From Streptomyces griseorubiginosus (lineage in GTDB: Bacteria; Actinomycetota; Actinomycetes; Streptomycetales; Streptomycetaceae), in the NCBI RefSeq assembly GCF_001514195.1, contig NZ_KQ948736.1, positions 1,224,625-1,288,624 of the forward strand: a stretch of 64,000 nt of DNA. Reading direction: 5' to 3'. The translations under genes and the position numbers were made by a program. Below, one piece after another: positions 9,163 through 16,793 of this stretch; the first letter of the stretch is position 1; every line of letters begins with the position of its first letter. Below the pieces are notes generated by a model. It saw only the letters and a program-made list of their open reading frames with translations. It was not told the origin of the DNA and did not search any database.

Positions 9163-9484
9163 CGTACGACCTCTTTCGCGCTGCTGCGTGCACCGGATCG
9201 CGGTCCCGGCGCACTGACGAGCTCTGAATGCCGGACCAGGATACGAGCCGGAACAAACCCGCCGAAGTGAACGATTGTTAGCAGCACTTGCGGGGCAGAC
9301 GTTGGGGAAGGCGCCGGTTCGTGCGACCCTCACTTCCCTCCGTGCGCCTCCTCTCCGCCTCCCCCGCCGATCAGAGCCGCTCGGCACCCTGGGAGACGGC
9401 AAGCGCCGCCCACCGCTCGCCGGTCCCCATCAGTCGACCCGCACCCCGACGACCGGCGGACGGCCGCCTGAACCGGGGGTTGAC
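9163..9484. promoter_or_regulatory. Divergent intergenic region, CobW-like / DUF6082-like
   Basis: About 320 bases between divergent genes. There is a short AT-richer patch near 9267-9282 (TGAACGATTGTTAGCA) which loosely recalls a zinc-repressor site but is not convincingly palindromic. Nothing else recognisable was seen. Confidence 0.3.
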
Positions 9485-10039
9485 ATGGCCACACAGAAGG
9501 CTTGGACGCGAGGACTTGGCACAGCGGCCGCAATCGGTGTCGGCGCGTTGGCGGGCATGGCCGTCTCGCTCGCCGCACAGCACCATGCGATGCGGTCCCT
9601 CCACACCCGCCTGGACGAGCTGGAATCGGCCGCCCGGTCCCACCAGCACGACGATCTGGCGAGCCAGCAGCGCCAGCACTGGGAGCTGCTCAGCAAAGCC
9701 CTGGACGATCCCGAACTGGCCGAGGTCCTGGACCTCTACGAAGCGTCCGTCTCCCCCAAGCAGCGACGCCAGTACCTGTTCGCCAACGCCTTGTACACAA
9801 ACCTCCTCTTCTACTACCGCATCGGTAACCTCACCAAAGAGGAGTTCTTCAAGCACGTTCGCGGCATCTTCCAGAACCCGATCGTCAGGGACTACTGGTA
9901 TGCCACACGGCAGCAGCGCGCCAGTCTCGCGGACACCGACGAGGCGGAACTGGGGCAGTTGGTCGACGATCTGTTGCGACAGCTGGAAGAAGCAGACACG
10001 GAGGAGTGGTGGGTCGTCGGCGACCCACCGAGCGCGTAG
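9485..10039 (+). CDS. Membrane-anchored DUF6082-like protein
   Basis: The 184-residue product begins with a short basic segment and one hydrophobic helix (about 11-31). A cytoplasmic or surface helical domain follows, with conserved-looking stretches RRQYLFANALYTNLLFYYR and FQNPIVRDYWYATRQQR, and a Glu-rich tail. I recognise this layout as the DUF6082 family, common in Streptomyces as lone genes with no known function. It diverges from the CobW-like gene and is followed by about 250 bases without a gene. One transmembrane segment suggests it is a bitopic membrane protein. Family assignment is from memory. Confidence 0.75.
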   Translation: MATQKAWTRGLGTAAAIGVGALAGMAVSLAAQHHAMRSLHTRLDELESAARSHQHDDLASQQRQHWELLSKALDDPELAEVLDLYEASVSPKQRRQYLFANALYTNLLFYYRIGNLTKEEFFKHVRGIFQNPIVRDYWYATRQQRASLADTDEAELGQLVDDLLRQLEEADTEEWWVVGDPPSA

Positions 10040-10288
10040 CAGAACGCGAACGCCTCCACCCAGGTAAATCACACCCTCGGGCCATAACGAAGGGGTCAAG
10101 TATCCCGTTGTCCCAGGCGCCGCTGAGGTTGACTCAGCCGCCGGGGTCGAGTCACACGCCATCGCGTACGGCAGCCCCGCTCCGCCATCGCTCACGTCGC
10201 CAGATGACGCGTGCACCCCACAGGGCCGCTTCGCCTCGTAACCGTCGTGCGCGTGCTCGTCGTTCGTGAGACCAGAGGGAAACCAACA

Positions 10289-10528
10289 GTGAGTCAGATC
10301 ATTCGCCGCCTCGGAGCATCGCCACGCGAAAGAGGCAGCACGTCCGGTGCGACATGCCCGGACATTTTCGAGTTGGCCGACGGGAACTTCGCCGTGATCG
10401 GGACGGATGCGACCGGCTCCCTGGACTCCCAGCTTCCCGCGGACGCGGCACGGGCCGACTACGAGCGCATCGTGGTCATCACGCGCGAGACCCTGGTACG
10501 AGCCAAGGCCGATATTCCGGACGCCTAG
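10289..10528 (+). CDS. Small conserved Streptomyces protein of unknown function
   Basis: From a GTG at 10289 with a GAGGGA site eight bases upstream, this gene encodes 79 residues. The core reads CPDIFELADGNFAVIGTD and, later, RIVVITRETLVRAKADIP. I have seen this type of short protein repeatedly in Streptomyces next to DUF397/XRE-regulator or DUF6879-like genes, but no function is known. Here the usual partners are missing: the next reading frame is only 30 codons long. It could be a remnant of a larger variable module. Confidence 0.7.
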   Translation: MSQIIRRLGASPRERGSTSGATCPDIFELADGNFAVIGTDATGSLDSQLPADAARADYERIVVITRETLVRAKADIPDA

Positions 10529-10536
10529 GCGAAGTA

Positions 10537-10629
10537 ATGACTCTCATCGAAGAGATGGCTGCACTCATCAGCTCGTCCGCCGCCTCGCCGGCGCTGCTCG
10601 CGAAGAACCCCCAGCACCTCGACGTCTGA
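10537..10629 (+). CDS. Possible 30-codon peptide gene
   Basis: An ATG eight bases after the preceding stop opens a 30-residue frame beginning MTLIEEMAALISSSA and ending QHLDV. The tight spacing suggests translational coupling with the upstream small gene. I recognise no family; there is no signal peptide or leader-peptide motif. It could be a truncated relic of the gene that usually follows the 79-residue family, or simply chance. A third-codon GC bias is present but short. Confidence 0.35.
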   Translation: MTLIEEMAALISSSAASPALLAKNPQHLDV

Positions 10630-10732
10630 GACTGCCAACCCCCGACAGTAGGGCTCATCGGCAGAACCGGCAGCTCACACGGCCCGTTGGCCGCCAAGGT
10701 CCGGCACCGCCCTGGTGCCGGACCTTCCGTGC

Positions 10733-11899
10733 TCAGGCCACGTGAGGCACCGCCACCGGCGCCTCCACCCCCACATACCGAGCCACCGGCCGAATGATCT
10801 TCGAGTCCGCCGCCTGTTCCAGGATGTTCGCGCTCCACCCCACCACCCGCCCCGCGGCAAAGGTGGGCGTGAACATCTCGCGCGGCAGTCCGCACAGCTC
10901 CATGACCACGCCCGCGTAGAACTCGACGTTGGTGTGCAGTTCCCTCCCCGGCTTCAACTCGGCCAGGATCGTCTCCACCCGACGTTCCACCTCGACGGCG
11001 AAGTCCACGCGCGGGCCGCCGAACCGCTGCGCGACCTCCCGGAGCATCCGGGACCGAGGGTCCTCCGTCCGGTAGATCGCGTGACCGAAGCCCATGATGC
11101 GGTCGCCGGCCAGTACACGTTCCCGGATCCAGGGGTCGATCCGGTCCGGCGTGCCGATCGCGTCCAGCGTGTCCAGTGCCCTGCTCGGCGCACCCCCGTG
11201 CAGCGGTCCGGACAGCGCACCCACCGCCCCGACGAGGCACGCCGCCACGTCCGCACCCGTCGACGCCACCACCCGCGCCGTGAAGGTTGATGCATTGAAT
11301 CCGTGATCAATGGTTGAGATCAAGTACTGCTCGATCGCCCGAGCCCGCGCCTGCTCCGGCTCCGAACCCGTCAACATGTAGAGGTAGTTCGCCGCGTACG
11401 AGAGGTCCTCACGCGGCTCCACGGGGTCCAGCCCCGCACCCAGCCGGTACAGCGCCGTGAGCAGCGTGGGTACGGCCGCGGCCGCCACCAGCGTGTCCTG
11501 TCGCCGCCCCTCGGGGTCGATGTCGTAGACAGGACGGAACCCCTTCGCCGCCCCGAGCAGCGACAGCGCGCTCCGCATCCCCGCGAGCGGCCCCGACACC
11601 CCGCTCGCCGCCGCGACCGCGGGCAGCGCCGCCCGCACCTCGTCCGGCAACCGCCGCAACGCCGCCGTCTCGGCACGGAAGGCCGCACCCCGTACCGCGT
11701 CCGGCAGTTCACCGTGGACGAGGAGATGCCACACGTCCTCGAAGCTGCGGGTCTGCGCGAGCTCGACGGCCGAGTACTGGCGGTAGTGATAGAAGCCTTC
11801 CCGCCCCCGCACATCCCCGACCTCGGTGTCTGTGACGACGACGCCGGCGAGCCCTCTCGGCACGTCGATGAGAGTGGTTGCAGACCTGTTGACCGACAT
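10733..11899 (-). CDS. Citrate synthase family protein (type II-like, citrate or 2-methylcitrate synthase)
   Basis: This 388-residue protein spans a full citrate synthase fold. The two catalytic histidines are present at H234 (GPLHGGA) and H273 (GFGHAIYR). The third catalytic position, normally Asp in NVDFY, is Glu at residue 326 (HTNVEFYAG). It would condense acetyl-CoA or propionyl-CoA with oxaloacetate in the cytoplasm. It diverges from a second citrate synthase-like gene across a 122-base AT-rich spacer with a strong palindrome, suggesting joint control. The main housekeeping enzyme is probably elsewhere. I cannot choose between citrate and methylcitrate synthase from sequence alone. Confidence 0.9.
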   Translation of the reverse strand: MSVNRSATTLIDVPRGLAGVVVTDTEVGDVRGREGFYHYRQYSAVELAQTRSFEDVWHLLVHGELPDAVRGAAFRAETAALRRLPDEVRAALPAVAAASGVSGPLAGMRSALSLLGAAKGFRPVYDIDPEGRRQDTLVAAAAVPTLLTALYRLGAGLDPVEPREDLSYAANYLYMLTGSEPEQARARAIEQYLISTIDHGFNASTFTARVVASTGADVAACLVGAVGALSGPLHGGAPSRALDTLDAIGTPDRIDPWIRERVLAGDRIMGFGHAIYRTEDPRSRMLREVAQRFGGPRVDFAVEVERRVETILAELKPGRELHTNVEFYAGVVMELCGLPREMFTPTFAAGRVVGWSANILEQAADSKIIRPVARYVGVEAPVAVPHVA

Positions 11900-11933
11900 G
11901 ATTCCTCCCTGGACTTGATTCGACTGTCCATGG

Positions 11934-11952
11934 TTGACTCACTAGCTGTCAA
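11934..11952. promoter_or_regulatory. Inverted repeat TTGAC-N9-GTCAA
   Basis: A five-base inverted repeat with nine-base spacing directly abuts the larger palindrome in the divergent citrate synthase spacer. It may be a second operator half-site pair or may overlap a -35 element (TTGAC). Confidence 0.45.
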
Positions 11953-11970
11953 TATTGATTGAATCAATAT
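11952..11970. promoter_or_regulatory. 19-bp AT-rich perfect palindrome between the two citrate synthase genes
   Basis: ATATTGATTGAATCAATAT is a perfect 9-1-9 palindrome, strikingly AT-rich for this genome. It sits 52 bases upstream of the HTH-citrate synthase and 53 bases upstream of the divergent citrate synthase. It is the best operator candidate in this region. Confidence 0.7.
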
Positions 11971-12021
11971 GAGATCAATGCACACCATCAACCACCTCGG
12001 CTGCGGATACGGTGACCTCTT

Positions 12022-13296
12022 ATGCGCGATCAAGACGCCCACCCCGGCCCCGCCGAACACCGGCTCAGCACCAAGGAAGCCGCCGAACTGCTCGGCGTGA
12101 AACCCGAGACCGTGTACGCGTACGTCAGCCGCGGTCAGCTCAGCAGCCGACGCGTCCCCGGCGGCCGGGGCAGCACCTTCGACGCCAAGGAGGTGGAGAC
12201 CCTCGCCCGACGCAACCGCCGGGAGAGCGGCGGGAGTCCGGGCAGTGGCGGCGAACTGTCGGTGCGGACCCGCATCACGTTCATCGACCGGGACCGCTAC
12301 TACTTCCGTGGCGTCGATGCCACGGAACTGGCCGCACGCCACTCCTACGAAGAGATCGCGGAGTGGCTCTGGACCGGACAGCTGCACCCCGGCGTCACCT
12401 TCACGGCACCCGACTCCTCCGTGCAGGCGGCTCGGCGTGCGGTGGACGCGCTGCCCGAACACACCAGCCCCACCGACCGGTTGCGCGTCGCGGCGATCGC
12501 CGCGGCCGCCGCCGACCCGTTGCGTTTCGACCTGTCCGAAGAGTCCGTGCTCGGCACCGCCCGCACCCTCATCCCCACGCTCGTCGCCGGCCTGCCACCC
12601 GTCGCGCGCGACCGGCGCCGCGACGACGGCCCCCTGGCCCACCGGCTCTGGACCCGCCTGAGCGGCCGCAAGCCCGACGAGGCGTCCCTTCGCGCCCTGG
12701 ACACCGCTCTCGGCCTGCTCGTCGACCACGACCTCGCCGCCTCGACCCTCGCGGTACGGGTCGCCGCGTCGGCCCGTGCGCACGCGTACGCGGCCGTCTC
12801 CGCCGGGCTCGGCGTCCTGGAAGGCCCCCTGCACGGCGCGGCCAGCGGGCTGGCCCACAAGTTGCTGCTCGACGTGCTCGATCGGGGCGACGCGGCCCCC
12901 GTGATCGCGGAGGAGCTGCGGGCCGGCCGGCGCGTCCCCGGCCTCGGTCACCGGCTCTACGCGGGCGAGGACCCACGCGCGCGGGCCCTGTTCGCGCTTC
13001 TGGAGGAGATCCCGCGCGCGGAGCCCGCCCTCCTCGCGGCCCGCGACATCGTCGCCACCACGACCCGGCACGCCCCTCTGCACGCCAACGTGGACCTCGC
13101 CCTCGCCGTGCTGACCGCCTCCTCCGGCATGCCCTCCACGGCTGGCGAGACGGTCTTCGCCGCCGCCCGGACGGCGGGCTGGATCGCCCACGCCCTGGAG
13201 GAGTACGGCGAGCGCCCGCTGCGCATGCGCCCGAGCGGCCTCTATGTGGGCCCCAAGCCACCCCAGCCGCTGCCCCAGCCGATGCCCGAGCAGTGA
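12022..13296 (+). CDS. Citrate synthase-like protein with N-terminal MerR/excisionase-type DNA-binding domain
   Basis: The 424-residue protein begins with a helix-turn-helix of the MerR/HTH_17 type (about residues 14-65: LSTKEAAELLGVKPETVYAY, then a wing-like RGQLSSRRVPGGRGSTF). A complete citrate synthase domain follows (about 85-410). Active-site residues appear intact: H271 (GPLHGAA), H310 (GLGHRLYAGEDPR) and D358 (HANVDLAL). Fused HTH-citrate synthases are known in actinomycetes as annotated hypotheticals, but I know of no assigned role. The gene diverges from a plain citrate synthase across a palindrome, so it may sense oxaloacetate or an acyl-CoA and control that promoter. The C-terminus is Pro-rich. 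Confidence 0.88.
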   Translation: MRDQDAHPGPAEHRLSTKEAAELLGVKPETVYAYVSRGQLSSRRVPGGRGSTFDAKEVETLARRNRRESGGSPGSGGELSVRTRITFIDRDRYYFRGVDATELAARHSYEEIAEWLWTGQLHPGVTFTAPDSSVQAARRAVDALPEHTSPTDRLRVAAIAAAAADPLRFDLSEESVLGTARTLIPTLVAGLPPVARDRRRDDGPLAHRLWTRLSGRKPDEASLRALDTALGLLVDHDLAASTLAVRVAASARAHAYAAVSAGLGVLEGPLHGAASGLAHKLLLDVLDRGDAAPVIAEELRAGRRVPGLGHRLYAGEDPRARALFALLEEIPRAEPALLAARDIVATTTRHAPLHANVDLALAVLTASSGMPSTAGETVFAAARTAGWIAHALEEYGERPLRMRPSGLYVGPKPPQPLPQPMPEQ

Positions 13297-13367
13297 CTCC
13301 GCAGGAGGCACGGCCGCACCCGTCGGCTCCCCGGCTCCGGCCGGACCGAAAGTCGCCGTGCGCCAAG

Positions 13368-13386
13368 TCAGGTTAGGCTCACCTCT
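13368..13386 (+). promoter_or_regulatory. Iron box (DmdR1/IdeR-type) abutting the next start codon
   Basis: TCAGGTTAGGCTCACCTCT matches the actinobacterial iron box (TTAGGTTAGGCTAACCTAA pattern) at nearly all core positions. It ends at the base before the GTG start at 13387. Repression by DmdR1-Fe(II) would block transcription or initiation here. Confidence 0.85.
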
Positions 13387-14331
13387 GTGAGTACCTGTAC
13401 AACGGTCTCGCACGACCTCGACGAGCCCGTTTCCGGAACCGCGGCCACCGCGCGGACCTGGCTGCTCCTGGAGCAGCCCGGCCCCTGGGGCGCCAAGGCT
13501 CTCACCTCGAGCCACCTGGACCCCGCGCTCGGCCGCGCCCTGGAGGCAGCGGCGAAGGACACGGGCGTACGCGTCGCCCTGATCCGCCGCCCAGGGCGGC
13601 ACGCCGACAGCGGCACCCCCACCGTCCGGCAGGTGTACGCGGCCCACACCGCGCCCGGCAAGGTGTGGCTCCGCAGTGCGACGACCCGTGACCCGCGGGA
13701 CCTGCTCGACCTGGATCTCGCAGCGCTCGGCAGGGGCGACCACACCTCCTTCGACGCCGCCCTCCACGGGCGGGCCCACACCGGCGATCCGCTCGCACTC
13801 GTCTGCACCAACGGCAAGCGGGACCGCTGCTGCGCCCTCCTAGGCCGCCCGCTCGCCGCGGAACTGGCCGCCTCGGCAGTGGAGGGCGCCTGGGAGGTCA
13901 CCCATCTGGGTGGTCACCGTTTCTCGCCGACGGTGCTCGTCCTGCCGTACGGCTACGCCTACGGCCGTGCCGAGGCCCACACCGTCAAGCAGGTCCTCCA
14001 CAGCGTCCAGGAGGGCCGGATCGTGGTCGAGGGGTGCCGCGGGAGCTCCGCCTGGGAGCGGCCGGGCCAGGCGGCCGAGCTGGCCGTGCGCAGGGCCGTG
14101 GGCGAATACGCGGCGGAGGCGCTGACAGTCGTACGGACCGGCGGCGCGGCTCCGCACTGGGAGGTGACCGTCGCGCACGTCGACGGCCGCCACTGGCGGG
14201 TCCTCGTGGCCCAGACGGCCTCACTGCCGCCCCGCCCGGAGAGCTGCGGAGCGTCCGTGCTCGGCTCGCCCGCGCGGATGGACGTGGTGACGGTCCGGGA
14301 GTTGGCCACCTCGACAGTCCTGGCGAGCTGA
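13387..14331 (+). CDS. Sucrase/ferredoxin-like protein, probably iron-regulated
   Basis: The 314-residue product matches the sucraseferredoxin-like family. It has the N-terminal EQPGPWGAKAL motif, the Cys-rich CTNGKRDRCCALLGRPLA stretch (about 139-156), the conserved THLGGHRFSPTVLVLPYG segment, and a thioredoxin-like [2Fe-2S] ferredoxin arrangement. GTG at 13387 is the first start in frame. An iron box ends immediately before it and there is no purine-rich ribosome binding site, so the mRNA is probably leaderless. Iron control suggests a role in ferric-siderophore reduction or iron-sulfur redox chemistry. That role is inference; the family name is historical and does not imply sucrase activity. 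Confidence 0.85.
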   Translation: MSTCTTVSHDLDEPVSGTAATARTWLLLEQPGPWGAKALTSSHLDPALGRALEAAAKDTGVRVALIRRPGRHADSGTPTVRQVYAAHTAPGKVWLRSATTRDPRDLLDLDLAALGRGDHTSFDAALHGRAHTGDPLALVCTNGKRDRCCALLGRPLAAELAASAVEGAWEVTHLGGHRFSPTVLVLPYGYAYGRAEAHTVKQVLHSVQEGRIVVEGCRGSSAWERPGQAAELAVRRAVGEYAAEALTVVRTGGAAPHWEVTVAHVDGRHWRVLVAQTASLPPRPESCGASVLGSPARMDVVTVRELATSTVLAS

Positions 14332-14421
14332 CCGCCCCAACAACCCCGTCCACACATTGATCAAGAGATCCATGCCACACCTCCGGCGATGGATCCGGCG
14401 CCCCCACGTACCTTCATGGGT

Positions 14422-16086
14422 ATGAGCCGCACTGCCCCTGCCCGACGCCTGCGCCTGGGCCTGCCCCGCCGCGTGTTCTCTCAGGTGCTCCTGATGCAGC
14501 TGGCGATCGCCGCGGGAGTCGCGGTGCTCGCGACCGGACTCTTCCTGGCCCCGCTGAGCAACCAGCTGGACGACCAGGCGATGCGCCGGGCGCTCGCCAT
14601 CGCCCAGACCACCGCCGCCGAGCCGCAGATCGCCGAGCAGGTCAAGGACACGCCCCCGCTGCCCAGTGGCCCCGTGCAGAGGGAGGCGGAGCGGATCCGC
14701 CGGGCGACGGGGGCCGAGTACGTCGTCGTGATGGACTGGCGGGGCGTGCGCTGGTCGCATCCGACCCGCAGCGAGGTCGGCAGGACCGTCTCCACCGACC
14801 CCGGCCAGGCTCTGGCCGGCAAGGAGATCATGCAGATCGACAGCGGCACCCTGGGCCGCACCGCCCGCGGCAAGGTCCCGCTGTACGACACTCACGGCAA
14901 AATCGTCGGGGCGGTCTCGGTCGGTATCGCCTACGACAGCGTGCGCGCCCGGCTGATCCACGCGATCCCCGGGCTCTTCGCCTACGCCGGCGGGGCCCTC
15001 GCCGTCGGTGCGCTCGCGGCCTGGCTCATCTCACGCCGCGTCCAGCGCCAGACCCGCGATCTGGCCTTCTCCGACATCTCCGGTCTCCTCGCCGAGCGCG
15101 AGGCCATGCTGCACGGCATCAGGGAGGGTGTCGTCGCCCTCGACCGCGCCGGGCGCATCCGCCTGCTCAACGACGAGGCACGGCGGCTGCTGGGCATCGG
15201 CGACGAGGCCGTCGGCCGCTCCCCCGACGAGGCGCTCGGGGACGGCCGTACGGCCGACGTCCTGGCCGGACGCGTCACCGGCACCGATCTGGTCACCGTC
15301 CGCGGCCAGCGGGTGCTGGTCGCCAACCGCATGCCCACCGACGACGGCGGCGCGGTGGCCACTCTGCGCGATCGCACCGAACTGGAGCAGCTGGGCCGGG
15401 AACTCGACTCGACCCACGGCCTGATCGACGCGCTACGGGCGCAGGACCACGAGCACGCGAACCGGATGCACACCCTCCTGGGGCTGCTCGAGCTGGAGAT
15501 GTACGAGGACGCGGTGGAGTTCGTGGGAGAGGTCGTCGGCGACCACCGGGCCACCGCGGAACAGGTCACCGAGAAGATCGAGGACCCGCGGCTCGCCGCC
15601 CTGCTGGTGGGCAAGGCCACCGTCGCGGCCGAACGCGGAGTAGCCCTCTGGGTCTCCGACCGGACCCGGCTGCCGGACCGGCTCGTCGATCCGAGCGGAC
15701 TGGTCACCATCGTCGGCAACCTCGTGGACAACGCCCTGGACGCCGCCGCCGGAGCACCGCACGCGCGCGTGGAGGTCGAACTGCGCACAGAGGGCCGTAC
15801 GGCCGTCCTCAGAGTGCGGGACACCGGCCCCGGGATCCCGGTGGAGCAGCGGGAGCTGGTCTTCACCGAGGGGTGGTCGACCAAGGAGCCCCCGGCTCAC
15901 CGGGGACGTGGCCTCGGGCTCTCCCTGGTGCGCAAGCTCGCCGAACGCCAGGGCGGCAGCGCGACCGTCGGGGACGCCGGCGGCGGGGGCGCCGAGTTCA
16001 CCGTCGTACTGCCCGACGCACTGGCCGAGCCGCAACCCGCTCTCACCGCACCGACGTCCCAGCAGGCCGCCGAGGAGGAGTCGTGA
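14422..16086 (+). CDS. CitA/DcuS-type sensor histidine kinase
   Basis: This about 554-residue kinase has a first membrane helix (about 20-43), an extracellular Cache/PASC-like domain (about 45-175) as in citrate and C4-dicarboxylate sensors, and a second helix (about 180-202). A cytoplasmic PAS domain (about 215-320) follows. The family H-box is DHEHANRMHTLLGLLELE, phospho-acceptor His near residue 344. The HATPase N-box (NLVDNALDAA) and G-boxes (DTGPGI, GRGLGLSLVRKL) are intact. It ends one base into the next gene's ATG (TGATG), so kinase and regulator are coupled. Alternative starts at 14389 and 14416 exist; none has a clear ribosome binding site. Likely ligand: a carboxylate. Confidence 0.9.
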   Translation: MSRTAPARRLRLGLPRRVFSQVLLMQLAIAAGVAVLATGLFLAPLSNQLDDQAMRRALAIAQTTAAEPQIAEQVKDTPPLPSGPVQREAERIRRATGAEYVVVMDWRGVRWSHPTRSEVGRTVSTDPGQALAGKEIMQIDSGTLGRTARGKVPLYDTHGKIVGAVSVGIAYDSVRARLIHAIPGLFAYAGGALAVGALAAWLISRRVQRQTRDLAFSDISGLLAEREAMLHGIREGVVALDRAGRIRLLNDEARRLLGIGDEAVGRSPDEALGDGRTADVLAGRVTGTDLVTVRGQRVLVANRMPTDDGGAVATLRDRTELEQLGRELDSTHGLIDALRAQDHEHANRMHTLLGLLELEMYEDAVEFVGEVVGDHRATAEQVTEKIEDPRLAALLVGKATVAAERGVALWVSDRTRLPDRLVDPSGLVTIVGNLVDNALDAAAGAPHARVEVELRTEGRTAVLRVRDTGPGIPVEQRELVFTEGWSTKEPPAHRGRGLGLSLVRKLAERQGGSATVGDAGGGGAEFTVVLPDALAEPQPALTAPTSQQAAEEES

Positions 16087-16766
16087 TGATCGAGGTCCTG
16101 GTCGTGGACGACGACACCCGCGTGGCGCGCGTCAACGCCGCGTACGTCGAGAAGGTGCCCGGCTTCCATGTGGCCGGTGAGGCGCACAACGCGGCGGAGG
16201 CGCTACGGCAGCTGGAGGCGCTGCCGCACGTCGACCTGGTCCTCATGGACCATTATCTGCCCGACGAGACCGGCCTGGCGGTGGTCCAGGAGATGCGGCG
16301 GCGCGGCCACCAGACCGACGTGATCATGGTGACGGCTGCGCGGGACGTGACGACTGTGCAGGCGGCGATGCGGCACGGCGCGCTCCAGTACCTGGTCAAG
16401 CCCTTCGCCTTCGCCGGCCTCAGAGCCAGGCTGGAGGCGTACGCCGAGCTGCGCCGCACCCTGGACGGAGGTGGCGAGGCGGAACAGGCCGAGGTCGACC
16501 GCATCTTCGGCGCCCTGTCCTCGTCGGCGGAGCCCGACCTGCCCAAGGGACACTCCCCCACCACGGCGGAACTCGTCCGCAGGTCCCTGATGAACGCCGA
16601 AGGGCCCCTGTCGGCTCAGGAGATCGCCGACCGGACCGGGGTGAGCCGTCAGACCGCCCAGCGTTATCTGAAGCTCCTGGAGCGCACGGGACGGGCCAGG
16701 CTGACCCTCAAGTACGGCGACGCGGGCCGCCCGGAACACCGTTACGTGTGGGCGACCCGCGCGTGA
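16086..16766 (+). CDS. CitB-type response regulator
   Basis: The 226-residue protein has a receiver domain (1-120) with phospho-acceptor D55 in LVLMDHYLPD. A C-terminal helix-turn-helix of the CitB/DpiA kind (about 165-215: SAQEIADRTGVSRQTAQRYL) and the RPEHRY segment complete it. The start ATG overlaps the kinase stop by one base. It should be phosphorylated by the upstream CitA-type kinase and bind DNA. A close paralogue at 19835, which has no kinase next to it, shares the same motifs; the two flank an ABC importer operon. Confidence 0.93.
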   Translation: MIEVLVVDDDTRVARVNAAYVEKVPGFHVAGEAHNAAEALRQLEALPHVDLVLMDHYLPDETGLAVVQEMRRRGHQTDVIMVTAARDVTTVQAAMRHGALQYLVKPFAFAGLRARLEAYAELRRTLDGGGEAEQAEVDRIFGALSSSAEPDLPKGHSPTTAELVRRSLMNAEGPLSAQEIADRTGVSRQTAQRYLKLLERTGRARLTLKYGDAGRPEHRYVWATRA

Positions 16767-16793
16767 GCAGGTCTCTCGTGCACAGCGCCGCGC

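Noticed and set aside
9267..9282. Zinc-repressor (Zur) box upstream of the CobW-like gene
   Set aside because: TGAACGATTGTTAGCA has only weak symmetry and poor fit to the usual 15-bp pattern.
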